This document shows positions 1 to 6,260 of a stretch of DNA of 6,718 bases, in pieces. The DNA is from an uncultured bacterium. Its GTDB lineage: Bacteria > Pseudomonadota > Gammaproteobacteria > Burkholderiales > Burkholderiaceae_E. The translations under genes and the position numbers were made by a program. The stretch lies in contig CAIPGD010000510.1 in NCBI GenBank assembly GCA_903864485.1, positions 1 to 6,718 on the forward strand, in the 5' to 3' direction. Each line of letters starts with the position of its first letter. The first letter of the stretch is position 1. The notes beneath the pieces are model-generated. The model made no database searches and was not told the DNA's origin. It saw nothing but the letters and a program-made list of their open reading frames with translations.

Positions 1-2311
1 CAAAGTAGCTGCCAATGACGCTGGCAACCTTGATGGTGAGTTGTTCAGCGGGCGATAGTCGATCGATCCGAGCAGTAATCAGCCCCTCGATCGTATCGGG
101 CAATCGAATGGCACTGAGATCATCGCCCCCCGTCCAGCTCACCATGCGGCCCGCGATGTCAATCAACCCGTCATTGCTAAGAGCGAGTGCGATCTCCTCC
201 GCAAATAGCGGCGCTCCCTCCGCACGATCGACAATCAGCCGGGCGGCCAATTCGGGGAGCGCATCGACGCCTAAGCTTGTGCAAGCGACCTGAATGATGG
301 CTTCGGGCGTCAGAGGTCCCAATTCGAGCAGTTGCGCACTTGAGGCTCCGGCGAGATCAGCGACCCACTGGACACCATTGCCCCCCTCGGGCGTCACAGA
401 AACCAATAAGACAGGTTTCACACGCTCGGACAGGACACATTGCATCAGCGCAGCGGAAGCGCTATCGATCCATTGCGCCTCGTGCAAAACGATCAGGCCG
501 TCGGACTTCGTAAGCTTTGACGCCAATACCGCCGCCAACAGTCGCCGAGTGCGATCCGCGCGGGCATCGCCGCTTAGCCGGCGGGTCAGGTCTGTGTCCT
601 CCCAACCCAATGGCAACACCGCGTCAAGTAGGGGGGCCACCTCAAGCACCTTAGGGTCATCGGGTAGTGCAGCCAACACGGCATAGCGCCGGGCTGCCTG
701 GTCTGGCAAGCTCATTTCCGCGCAGAAAATTTGCTCGAAGATGCTGCGCCAGACCCGATACGGGGTCTGCTGATCGATTGAGTGGCCATGCCCGATCCAG
801 ACCTGGAACCCGGAATCGCTAGCTCGGCGCACGGCCGACTGAAGGAGTTGCGCCTTCCCCATTCCGTGATCTGCTCGGACGACCATCAAACCACCGGATC
901 GGCTCTGCTTGCAGCCGTTAAAAAAGGCGGTAATTTTTTCGATCTCAGCCTCACGGCCAATCGCGACTTTGGGTTGTGAATCCGGATCGGCATCGAGTTG
1001 CGCTTTGAACCCAGCAGCCTCCGCGTCTTCTACAATCGGTCTAAAAATAGTAATCGGCTCGGACCGCCCCTTCACAGAAATGGCTGGCAAACGCTCAAAG
1101 CGAAGGCGCTGACGAGATGCGGACCAGGTCGGCTCGTCGCACAACAAGCCACCATGCCCGGGCGCCTTTGCCGCCTGCATTAGCCGGGCTGACAAATTGA
1201 CCACATTGCCCATGACCGTGTATTCACGCCGACTCGCGTTACCGATCGTGCCGCAGAATGCGAGACCGGTTGTGACGCCAATTGATGAATGTTGGCCTGC
1301 TTCGCTGAGTACACGTTGCATCGCCAATGCAGCCCGAACCGCCCTTTCGGGGTCATCCGGATGTCCAAGCGGCGGCAAACCGAGAACGGCAATCAGCGAC
1401 GCTCCCTTGTCATCCACGCTAATCTTATTGACGCTCCCCTCGAACCGGTACAAAGCGATCTGCAAGGCCTTCATCGTACGATCCGCTTCAAGCAACGGCG
1501 TCTGGGCGTTGAAGTCAGGCAAGTTGATGAAAATCACTGATAAACGTCGCTGTTCACCCAGCCAATCGCTCTGATTGGCATCCAGCCGCGTCCTGATTGC
1601 GCCCGGGATGTAACGTCGCAGGGTGGCTGCAGCGCTCGGGCGCACGACCCTAGGAACCGTCTCGGGCGGGCTTCCCCCCGGGGGCGCGACGACGCGAAAC
1701 ATGCCGTCGTCCATCGGCTCAAAGCTCAGATCAGCACCACTCTCAACCCCAATCAGATCTCGTACCGAGGTTGAAATCACAACGTCGCCGGGAACGGCCA
1801 ATCCGTTCGCGATCCCCACCTGCTCCAGCGGGGATCCGCAGACCAAAAATTCCCAGCGATCGAAGACGCCACCGAGTTGGGCGAATGAAACCTTGCCGGC
1901 ACCCACAGCAACCTTCATGGAGAGATGCAACCCATCGCCCACGGCGTAGTGGTGAAGGCTCCGTTGGAGCGCTAGCGCGCATGCGGTGGCTTGTTTGGCC
2001 CCATCAGGTGTTAACCAGAGCGCGATCATCGCGTCGCCGGCGAACTTAACAACGTCCCCGCCCCACTGATCAACGAGATCGATGATCTGGCCGAAGTACA
2101 GATTCAGGACCTGGGTCAGATGTTCGGTACCGGCAGGTCCTCTCGCGGTCAGGGTTTCCGTAAGTCTGGTGAACCCAGAGACATCCGCAAAGAGCAATGC
2201 TGCTTCAAATTCCTCGGAACTTGGCTCCACACCGCTGATCCGGCCATCATTGGCACGTTCGACCAGAAGCTTCGGCAAATAGCTCGCAAGGGCATTCAGG
2301 TAGGCCGTCAT
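1..2311 (-). CDS. Soluble-adenylyl-cyclase-like class III cyclase with NTPase region (3' end outside window)
   Basis: The frame is open for 770 codons from the ATG at 2311 and runs off the left edge. This ATG is the first after an in-frame TAG about 65 bases upstream; its ribosome site is weak. The protein should make cAMP from ATP. Domain C1 (about residues 36-190) has FADVSGFT with metal-binding D43, and KFAGDAMIALW with K89 and second metal Asp D93. Domain C2 (about 255-425) has NKISVDDKG (adenine-contacting K296), YTVMGNVVNLSARLM with T365, and transition-state N372 and R376. One catalytic site is therefore expected between C1 and C2, as in mammalian sAC (ADCY10). From about residue 450 follows a STAND/AAA_16-like NTPase: degenerate Walker A ADHGMGKA (480-487), degenerate Walker B LIVLHEAQWID (606-616), then EGAPLFAEE and LPDTIEGLITARID. 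No signal peptide is seen, so it is probably cytoplasmic. Relatives usually continue into TPR repeats, which would lie outside the window. The cyclase call is firm; bicarbonate response is uncertain. Confidence 0.93.
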   Translation of the reverse strand, partial: MTAYLNALASYLPKLLVERANDGRISGVEPSSEEFEAALLFADVSGFTRLTETLTARGPAGTEHLTQVLNLYFGQIIDLVDQWGGDVVKFAGDAMIALWLTPDGAKQATACALALQRSLHHYAVGDGLHLSMKVAVGAGKVSFAQLGGVFDRWEFLVCGSPLEQVGIANGLAVPGDVVISTSVRDLIGVESGADLSFEPMDDGMFRVVAPPGGSPPETVPRVVRPSAAATLRRYIPGAIRTRLDANQSDWLGEQRRLSVIFINLPDFNAQTPLLEADRTMKALQIALYRFEGSVNKISVDDKGASLIAVLGLPPLGHPDDPERAVRAALAMQRVLSEAGQHSSIGVTTGLAFCGTIGNASRREYTVMGNVVNLSARLMQAAKAPGHGGLLCDEPTWSASRQRLRFERLPAISVKGRSEPITIFRPIVEDAEAAGFKAQLDADPDSQPKVAIGREAEIEKITAFFNGCKQSRSGGLMVVRADHGMGKAQLLQSAVRRASDSGFQVWIGHGHSIDQQTPYRVWRSIFEQIFCAEMSLPDQAARRYAVLAALPDDPKVLEVAPLLDAVLPLGWEDTDLTRRLSGDARADRTRRLLAAVLASKLTKSDGLIVLHEAQWIDSASAALMQCVLSERVKPVLLVSVTPEGGNGVQWVADLAGASSAQLLELGPLTPEAIIQVACTSLGVDALPELAARLIVDRAEGAPLFAEEIALALSNDGLIDIAGRMVSWTGGDDLSAIRLPDTIEGLITARIDRLSPAEQLTIKVASVIGSYF

Positions 2312-2317
2312 CTTGTC

Positions 2318-2331
2318 TTGACCTGGATTAA
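2318..2331. promoter_or_regulatory. Weak Anr/FNR-like site just upstream of the cyclase start
   Basis: The sequence TTGACCTGGATTAA matches 8 of 10 defined bases of TTGAT-N4-ATCAA. It differs by one base from the better box at 3238-3251, including the same N4 spacer. It lies 7-20 bases upstream of the cyclase ATG, over the ribosome-binding region, where a bound regulator would more likely block than activate. A role here is only a possibility; chance or shared ancestry of the two flanks could also explain it. Confidence 0.3.
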
Positions 2332-2423
2332 TAGCTGCGGTGCTGGTGCACGGAGACCGGAGGCTATAACGCCACTAGAAGCTGATCAAGGTAAACCATG
2401 AGGGGCTGGCGGATTGCCAGACG

Positions 2424-2537
2424 TTTGGCGGGCATCAGGAATGGGTGCGGGGATCAGGACTGGGTACGGGTTTCGGTGGTGGGTGCGGGTTTCGGTGGTG
2501 GGTGCGGGGATTGGGACTGGGTGCGGGCATTGTCAAC
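2424..2537 (+). repeat. 19-bp G-rich tandem repeat array
   Basis: Units begin at 2443, 2462, 2481, 2500 and 2519, an exact 19-bp period, with a degenerate unit at 2424. The shared part is GGGTGCGGG; the second halves alternate between TTTCGGTGGT and GATCAGGACT or GATTGGGACT types. The last unit is also the outer left arm of the palindrome at 2519-2602. Closely spaced GGG runs on the plus strand could form a G-quadruplex (inference). Confidence 0.85.
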
Positions 2538-2602
2538 TGCGTTTTCACTCCTCAGGCATAGCCTGAACGTCCTGAAAATCACAGTCGCCAATGCCCGCAC
2601 CC
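2519..2602 (-). repeat. Long imperfect palindrome, copy 1 (inverted, diverged)
   Basis: Arms 2519-2539 and 2582-2602 are complementary at 19 of 21 positions, including 14 consecutive bases at the outer end. Inside are two further helices: TTTTCA (2542-2547) with TGAAAA (2573-2578), and TCAGGC (2552-2557) with GCCTGA (2561-2566), closed by an ATA loop. Read on the minus strand, the 37-base core matches the palindromes at 2857 and 3073 at 31 positions, including GACGTTC, GGCTATGC and TGAAAA, although the outer arms have a different sequence. It is therefore an older, inverted member of the same family. Confidence 0.85.
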
Positions 2603-2760
2603 GGCGCTACACCCCACTTACCCGAAGCGCTTTCGCCCCTCCGCCAACGATCCACCGCCCATCGATCCCACACCCGCAGCGCGAACGGATGCCGGCAGTG
2701 CGCCTCGGGGCTTCGTCGCCCCCGCCACCCTCCCCGCCTCCGAGCGATTAATCGTTAGTC

Positions 2761-2772
2761 TCCAAAGACCCT
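2761..2772 (+). repeat. 12-bp direct repeat, left copy
   Basis: TCCAAAGACCCT occurs here and again at 3227-3238. The pair brackets the segment that holds both near-identical palindrome islands. It could be a target-site duplication or the remnant of a larger duplication, or it could be chance. Confidence 0.5.
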
Positions 2773-2856
2773 GCTTAGCCCCGGACACTTTGGTCCACCA
2801 TTCGAGCAGCCGCCGGGAGCGCGGGGGATGTAGTGGGTCTCGCCCCATACCTGGGA

Positions 2857-2939
2857 GTGGCGGGGACGCGCACTCTTTCATGACGTTCGGGCTATGCACG
2901 AGGAATGAAAAGTGTGCGCCCGCGACACTCACGAATCAC
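2857..2939 (+). repeat. Long imperfect palindrome, copy 2
   Basis: This is near-identical to the copy at 3073 (offset 216 bp; 2 differences over 84 bp, at the outer right arm and the array junction). The left arm runs from GTGGCGGGGACGCGCACTC into TTTCAT; the right arm is ATGAAAAGTGTGCGCCCGCG followed by ACAC. The apex is the core GACGTTCGGGCTATGC. One of the two differences disrupts the outermost stem here, whereas copy 3 keeps it (GTGGCG/CGCCAC). No T-run follows, so it is not an ordinary intrinsic terminator. Confidence 0.9.
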
Positions 2940-3015
2940 GCTTTGCCCAAGGGTTGTACGAGGGTTACCTCGGGTTCCCGGAGGGTTACCCGTGGGTTGC
3001 CTCAAGGTTGCCCGA
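2940..3015 (+). repeat. 11-bp tandem repeat array next to palindrome copy 2
   Basis: Seven units start at 2940, 2951, 2962, 2972, 2983, 2994 and 3005, so the period is 11 bp with a single 10-bp step. The consensus is about GGGTTGCCCGN, with variants such as GGGTTACCTC and GGGTTCCCGGA. The period is close to one helical turn, so each GGGTT falls on nearly the same face of the DNA. The array begins directly at the end of the palindrome. Confidence 0.85.
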
Positions 3016-3072
3016 ACGATGATTGTTTGTGAACGGCAGGTTCTCGTCTAGTCATCGCCATGCTGCGCAGGG

Positions 3073-3155
3073 GTGGCGGGGACGCGCACTCTTTCATGAC
3101 GTTCGGGCTATGCACGAGGAATGAAAAGTGTGCGCCCGCGCCACTCACGAATCAG
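3073..3155 (+). repeat. Long imperfect palindrome, copy 3 (best-formed)
   Basis: Arms 3073-3097 and 3121-3144 pair along almost their whole length with one bulged C and a few mismatches or G-T pairs; the outer six base pairs GTGGCG/CGCCAC are perfect. The apex 3098-3120 carries GACGTTCGGGCTATGC and then ACGAGGA, able to form a small inner hairpin. It is a direct repeat of 2857-2939. Function is unknown; a structured RNA or a single-strand-transposed element such as a REP-type sequence are both possible. Confidence 0.9.
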
Positions 3156-3210
3156 GCGTTGCCTCGATGTTGCGTGCGGGTTGCCCGCGGGTTGCCTAAA
3201 GGTTGCCCAC
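3156..3210 (+). repeat. 11-bp tandem repeat array next to palindrome copy 3
   Basis: Five units start at 3156, 3167, 3178, 3189 and 3200, an exact 11-bp period, with best units GGGTTGCCCGC and GGGTTGCCTAA. It starts at the same place relative to its palindrome as the array at 2940. Unit number and unit sequences differ between the arrays while the palindromes are almost identical, so the arrays change faster than the hairpins. Confidence 0.85.
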
Positions 3211-3226
3211 GGATCGCCGGCCACCT

Positions 3227-3238
3227 TCCAAAGACCCT
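3227..3238 (+). repeat. 12-bp direct repeat, right copy
   Basis: Second copy of TCCAAAGACCCT (first at 2761-2772). Its last base is the first base of the Anr-type box, so the repeat segment abuts the operon's control region. Confidence 0.5.
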
Positions 3239-3251
3239 TGACCTGGATCAA
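3238..3251 (+). promoter_or_regulatory. Anr/FNR-type box upstream of the oxygenase-ccoI operon
   Basis: TTGAC-CTGG-ATCAA matches 9 of 10 defined bases of the Anr/FNR consensus TTGAT-N4-ATCAA. Its centre is about 67 bases before the ATG at 3312. If it works at -41.5 as in class II FNR-dependent promoters, transcription would start near 3286 with a weak -10 element, CAAACT, at 3274-3279. Low-oxygen activation is the expected mode for cbb3 assembly genes (inference). Confidence 0.75.
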
Positions 3252-3311
3252 CAGCATCAACGCCCACAAAACTCAAACTGGAGGCCAGAACGCTACTGAG
3301 ACCTCATCAAG

Positions 3312-3899
3312 ATGAACCAACGAACTGCGACCATTGAACTCGGCCAATACGAAGTCCCGACGAAATTGCCGGTTTTCCATTGCCACTTGGGCGCTGTCTC
3401 CGAGCAGCTGCAATTGGCTCGCGAGGCCATCGATGAACTTCGGGTGAGCCACCCGGAGTCAACGCCGTCCAATGTTCAGTCGGTCTACATGAGCCCCTGG
3501 AAGAGCCACCAACTCAACCCAAAGTTCGGCCCCTTGACCAACACGGTAAGAGCGCTCGCAATGCGCGCCTCAAAGGAGTTCCTGGTCACTGATATGGCCG
3601 GACTGAATCTCGACCTGATGGTCACGGATTGCTGGGGGGCCATCTACGAAGAGTCGGACCACACGCGGTTACACACGCACTTTCCCTCCGACTTTGCCGC
3701 GGTGGTTTATCTTGAGGCAGGTCCCCACTGCGCCCCGATTGTTTTTGACAATCACCTCGTCATCACACCACGGCCGGGATGGTTGATTATGTTTCCGGGA
3801 ATGCTGCCGCACCACGTACCCGAGAACCATGATTCAAGAGTCATTGTTGCCATGAATCTCCTGAAGCTTCCCAACTTTGGTGGCGCCCAACCATCCTGA
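3312..3899 (+). CDS. Putative 2-oxoglutarate/Fe(II)-dependent oxygenase (PF13759/TIGR02466-like)
   Basis: This 195-residue protein has the pattern of the small putative 2OG-Fe(II) oxygenase family. There is an SPWKSH segment (61-66), LHTHFPSDFAAVVYL (120-134) with metal-ligand candidates H121/H123, GWLIMFPGMLPHHVPEN (156-172) with distal ligand candidate H167, and R176 in SRVIVAMNL as the likely 2-oxoglutarate-binding Arg. Such enzymes couple decarboxylation of 2-oxoglutarate to hydroxylation using O2; the substrate is unknown. No signal peptide or membrane segment is seen, so it should be cytoplasmic. ATG 3312 is the first start after an in-frame TGA (3297-3299); the ribosome site is weak. 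Its TGA (3897-3899) overlaps the ccoI ATG by one base, which suggests translational coupling. A non-catalytic cupin-fold relative cannot be excluded. Confidence 0.75.
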   Translation: MNQRTATIELGQYEVPTKLPVFHCHLGAVSEQLQLAREAIDELRVSHPESTPSNVQSVYMSPWKSHQLNPKFGPLTNTVRALAMRASKEFLVTDMAGLNLDLMVTDCWGAIYEESDHTRLHTHFPSDFAAVVYLEAGPHCAPIVFDNHLVITPRPGWLIMFPGMLPHHVPENHDSRVIVAMNLLKLPNFGGAQPS

Positions 3900-6223
3900 T
3901 GCCCCGACTCGATTTCGTTCAATTTAAGGTCTATGACCACCCGGAAGAACTGGCTCGCGTAGCGACGGAAATCCCAGGTACCCCTGAGCCAAGTCTTGAG
4001 GTTCGACTCGAGGTGCCCGCGATTCATTGCGCGGCCTGCACCACCCTAATCGAACAGGCGTTGGGCGCATTGACGGAAAGTGTCCGGGCGTTTGCGACGA
4101 CCCGACAGGTTCAAATTCGCTGGAACCCGTCAAAGACCCGATTGTCGGCGCTACTCCAGCGGCTGAGCGAGATCGGCTACCCGGCGATCCCACAGTCCCG
4201 CGAAGCCGCATCCGTCACCCGAACCCACGAACAAAGGCAGGCGCTATGGCGGCTGTTCGTCGCGTTTTTTTGCATGATGCAAGTCATGATGTACGCGTTG
4301 CCGCGTTATGTCGCGAGCCTTGGCGAGTTGATGCCAGATCAACTGCAGCTATTGCGCTGGGCCGAGTGGATGCTAACCGTCCCGGTCGTCTTTTTCTCGG
4401 CAGCCCCGCTATTTTCGGCGGCATGGTCCAGTCTCGCGCTCAGGCGAGTCACGATGGACGTGCCGGTGGCACTCGGAATTTCAATCGCGTTTGTCGCAAG
4501 TACTGTGGCCACTTTTTCCGGCGAAGGGGAGGTTTGGAACGATTCCGTGACCATGTTCGTGACCTTTCTGTTGGCTGGGCGCTGGCTCGAAGCCCGATTG
4601 AGAGCGCGAACGGCGGCGGGTCTGGATCGACTATTGACCCGACTCCCCGAGATGGTCGATCGGGTCAATTCAGGGTTCACTGACTTCAACAACTTCGAAA
4701 ACGTCAATGAATCCAACCTGGAGCGCGTTCCAGCTGCTCGACTCCGGCCGGGTGATCGCATTCGGATTGCCGCTGGTCAAACGTTCCCGGTAGACGGTGT
4801 CGTTGTTGCGGGACGATCCCACGCCGACGAGGCGCTGCTCACCGGCGAAGCCAATCCAATCCCTAAAAAACCCGGAGACGTCGTCATTGCGGGTAGCCAG
4901 AATCTGGATGGGCTTGTTTGGCTGCAGGTTGAGCTTACGGGTCGGGCGACGCGGTTTGGACAAATTGCTGATCTCGTCCAGAAGGCCGCCGATGAAAAGC
5001 CTCCAGCAGCCTTAATGGCGGACCGCTGGGCGCAGGGTTTTTTGGTCGCGATCCTGGTCGCTGCGGCGCTTTCTGGCTTGATCTGGTGCTGGATCGAACC
5101 CGATCGGGCGCTTTCGGTGGTTGTCGCGGTGCTCATCGTGACTTGTCCGTGCGCCATCTCACTCGCCATGCCGGCAGTCACACTCGCAGCCACATCAAAA
5201 CTGGCTGAGCAGGGGATTCTGTTGCGCAGCCCTGCCATTCTGGAAACGCTTGCCAAGATCGATCTGTTTGCATTCGATAAAACGGGGACGCTCAGCAGCG
5301 GCAAACTCGCCATTGAAGCGATCGAAATCGCGGAGGCCAAGAGCGCATTTACCGAAGCAGAGTGTCTCGCGATCGCCGGCGCAGTTGCCCAGGGTTCACT
5401 GCATCCGATTGCACGTGCGATCGCATCGGCATCGGCATTTGAATTTAAATCGAAACAATATGTTGAAACGCCGGCAGCGACTTCGGTATCGGAAAAGGCC
5501 GGCTCTGGCATGGCCGCCGAGGTTCTGTACCGGGGCGAACGCCTGCAAGTCGTTCTAGGACGTCAATCCTTCATTCGAAGCGCGATCAAACCAAATGAAA
5601 GCGCAAGCCAAGAATCAGGGTGGTCGGCGAAGGATGCCGACAGGCCTCATACGTTCCTCGCCATCAATCATCGTTTGGTAGCCCGGTTTGTGTTTCGCGA
5701 GGACTTAAGAGCCGACGCTGAAGAGACCCTGACGGCATTGGCGGCGGCGGGGATTCGAACGGCCGTTCTTTCGGGGGATCAGGCCCCGGCGGTGGCGCGC
5801 CTGACTGAACACCTGAAAATTAACGAAATACTCGCCAACGCGACCCCAGAGTCCAAGTACCTATGGGTGCAGGAAATGCAAGCCCAGAAACAGTTGGTCG
5901 CTGTCGTCGGTGACGGAATCAACGACGCCCCGATGCTCGCACTGGCCAACGTTTCGATAGCGGTTGGCAGCGCGGCACCAATCGCACAACTCGGCTCGGA
6001 CGTCATTCTTGTATCCGATCGTCTGAGCGATCTGATCATCCTGCGCCAAATCGCCACTCGAGCGGTCCGAATCATCCGGCAGAATCTATTTTGGGCGGGA
6101 ACATACAACGCGGTTTGCGTGCCATTGGCGCTGGCGGGGGCGATGCCACCGGCGGTCGCGGGCCTAGGCATGGCGGCGTCATCCCTCCTGGTCATCCTGA
6201 ACGCGCTCCGACTGGTCCGTTAG
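3899..6223 (+). CDS. ccoI: Cu+-exporting P1B-type ATPase CcoI, for cbb3 oxidase assembly
   Basis: This 774-residue inner-membrane ATPase should move Cu+ to the periplasm for the CuB centre of CcoN. In order: HMA-type metal-binding domain with CAAC (44-47); membrane helices about 113-137, 151-171, 186-206 and 216-232; actuator domain with LLTGEA (313-318); helices about 378-397 and 403-424 carrying the transport motif CPC (416-418); phosphorylation motif DKTGT with D460; SLHPIARA (H502-P503) in the nucleotide domain; GDGINDAP (671-678); and two last helices with YN (736-737) and GMAASS (757-762). The ccoS and ccoN neighbours separate CcoI from a general CopA. The protein begins shortly before the HMA domain, so the N-terminal Cys-rich domain (PF12156) of many proteobacterial CcoI proteins is missing; stops in the same frame upstream rule out a simple extension. 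An Asn-rich stretch (about 257-273) lies in the actuator domain. Confidence 0.93.
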   Translation: MPRLDFVQFKVYDHPEELARVATEIPGTPEPSLEVRLEVPAIHCAACTTLIEQALGALTESVRAFATTRQVQIRWNPSKTRLSALLQRLSEIGYPAIPQSREAASVTRTHEQRQALWRLFVAFFCMMQVMMYALPRYVASLGELMPDQLQLLRWAEWMLTVPVVFFSAAPLFSAAWSSLALRRVTMDVPVALGISIAFVASTVATFSGEGEVWNDSVTMFVTFLLAGRWLEARLRARTAAGLDRLLTRLPEMVDRVNSGFTDFNNFENVNESNLERVPAARLRPGDRIRIAAGQTFPVDGVVVAGRSHADEALLTGEANPIPKKPGDVVIAGSQNLDGLVWLQVELTGRATRFGQIADLVQKAADEKPPAALMADRWAQGFLVAILVAAALSGLIWCWIEPDRALSVVVAVLIVTCPCAISLAMPAVTLAATSKLAEQGILLRSPAILETLAKIDLFAFDKTGTLSSGKLAIEAIEIAEAKSAFTEAECLAIAGAVAQGSLHPIARAIASASAFEFKSKQYVETPAATSVSEKAGSGMAAEVLYRGERLQVVLGRQSFIRSAIKPNESASQESGWSAKDADRPHTFLAINHRLVARFVFREDLRADAEETLTALAAAGIRTAVLSGDQAPAVARLTEHLKINEILANATPESKYLWVQEMQAQKQLVAVVGDGINDAPMLALANVSIAVGSAAPIAQLGSDVILVSDRLSDLIILRQIATRAVRIIRQNLFWAGTYNAVCVPLALAGAMPPAVAGLGMAASSLLVILNALRLVR

Positions 6224-6260
6224 CCAACGTTAACCAAAGTTAGCCAAACTCAGCCAACCC
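6221..6260 (+). repeat. Four 10-bp tandem units filling the ccoI-ccoS gap
   Basis: The units are TAGCCAACGT, TAACCAAAGT, TAGCCAAACT and CAGCCAACCC. The first begins with the ccoI stop codon TAG, and the last ends directly before the ccoS ATG. The pyrimidine- and A-rich leader has no Shine-Dalgarno-like AGGAG, so ccoS translation may depend on coupling or on an unstructured leader (inference). Confidence 0.8.

Larger units (their letters stand above)
2312..3311. other. Divergent intergenic region without a convincing gene, rich in repeats
   Basis: This kilobase separates the minus-strand cyclase from the plus-strand oxygenase-cco operon. Open frames exist on both strands, but they run through tandem repeats and palindromes, have no good ribosome sites, and encode nothing recognisable. 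What can be seen is three related long palindromes, three short-period G-rich tandem arrays next to them, a 12-bp direct repeat, and Anr/FNR-like sites at both ends. In 2603-2856 I see only a 10-bp palindrome CGATTAATCG (2745-2754) and C-rich sequence. I found no rRNA, tRNA or classical rho-independent terminator. Confidence 0.75.

Noticed and set aside
15..686. Plus-strand open frames opposite the cyclase
   Set aside because: They are shadows of the long minus-strand cyclase frame, which has clear catalytic motifs.
2312..2402. Sigma70-type promoter for the cyclase (minus strand TTGATC and TATAGC)
   Set aside because: Spacing is about 15 bases and the match is poor; not strong enough to list as a feature.
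2519..2602. Integron attC site or intrinsic terminator
   Set aside because: There is no GTTRRRY/RYYYAAC core pair, no integrase or cassette array, and no T-run after the stem.
2398..2751. 117-codon plus-strand open frame
   Set aside because: It runs through the 19-bp array and palindrome copy 1, has no recognisable domain, and its composition follows the repeats.
2618..2932. 104-codon minus-strand open frame
   Set aside because: It begins inside palindrome copy 2, shows no family features, and has no supporting ribosome site that I could see.
2940..3210. CRISPR array
   Set aside because: Units are 11 bp, directly adjacent, degenerate and without spacers.
2790..3299. Two plus-strand open frames sharing a peptide of about 25 residues, as if a duplicated small protein
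   Set aside because: The shared peptide comes from the 84-bp DNA repeat read in the same frame. Conservation follows DNA palindrome pairing, not codons.
4777..5511. 244-codon minus-strand open frame inside ccoI
   Set aside because: It lies opposite the ATPase, which carries all P-type motifs; the antisense frame is a codon-composition artefact.
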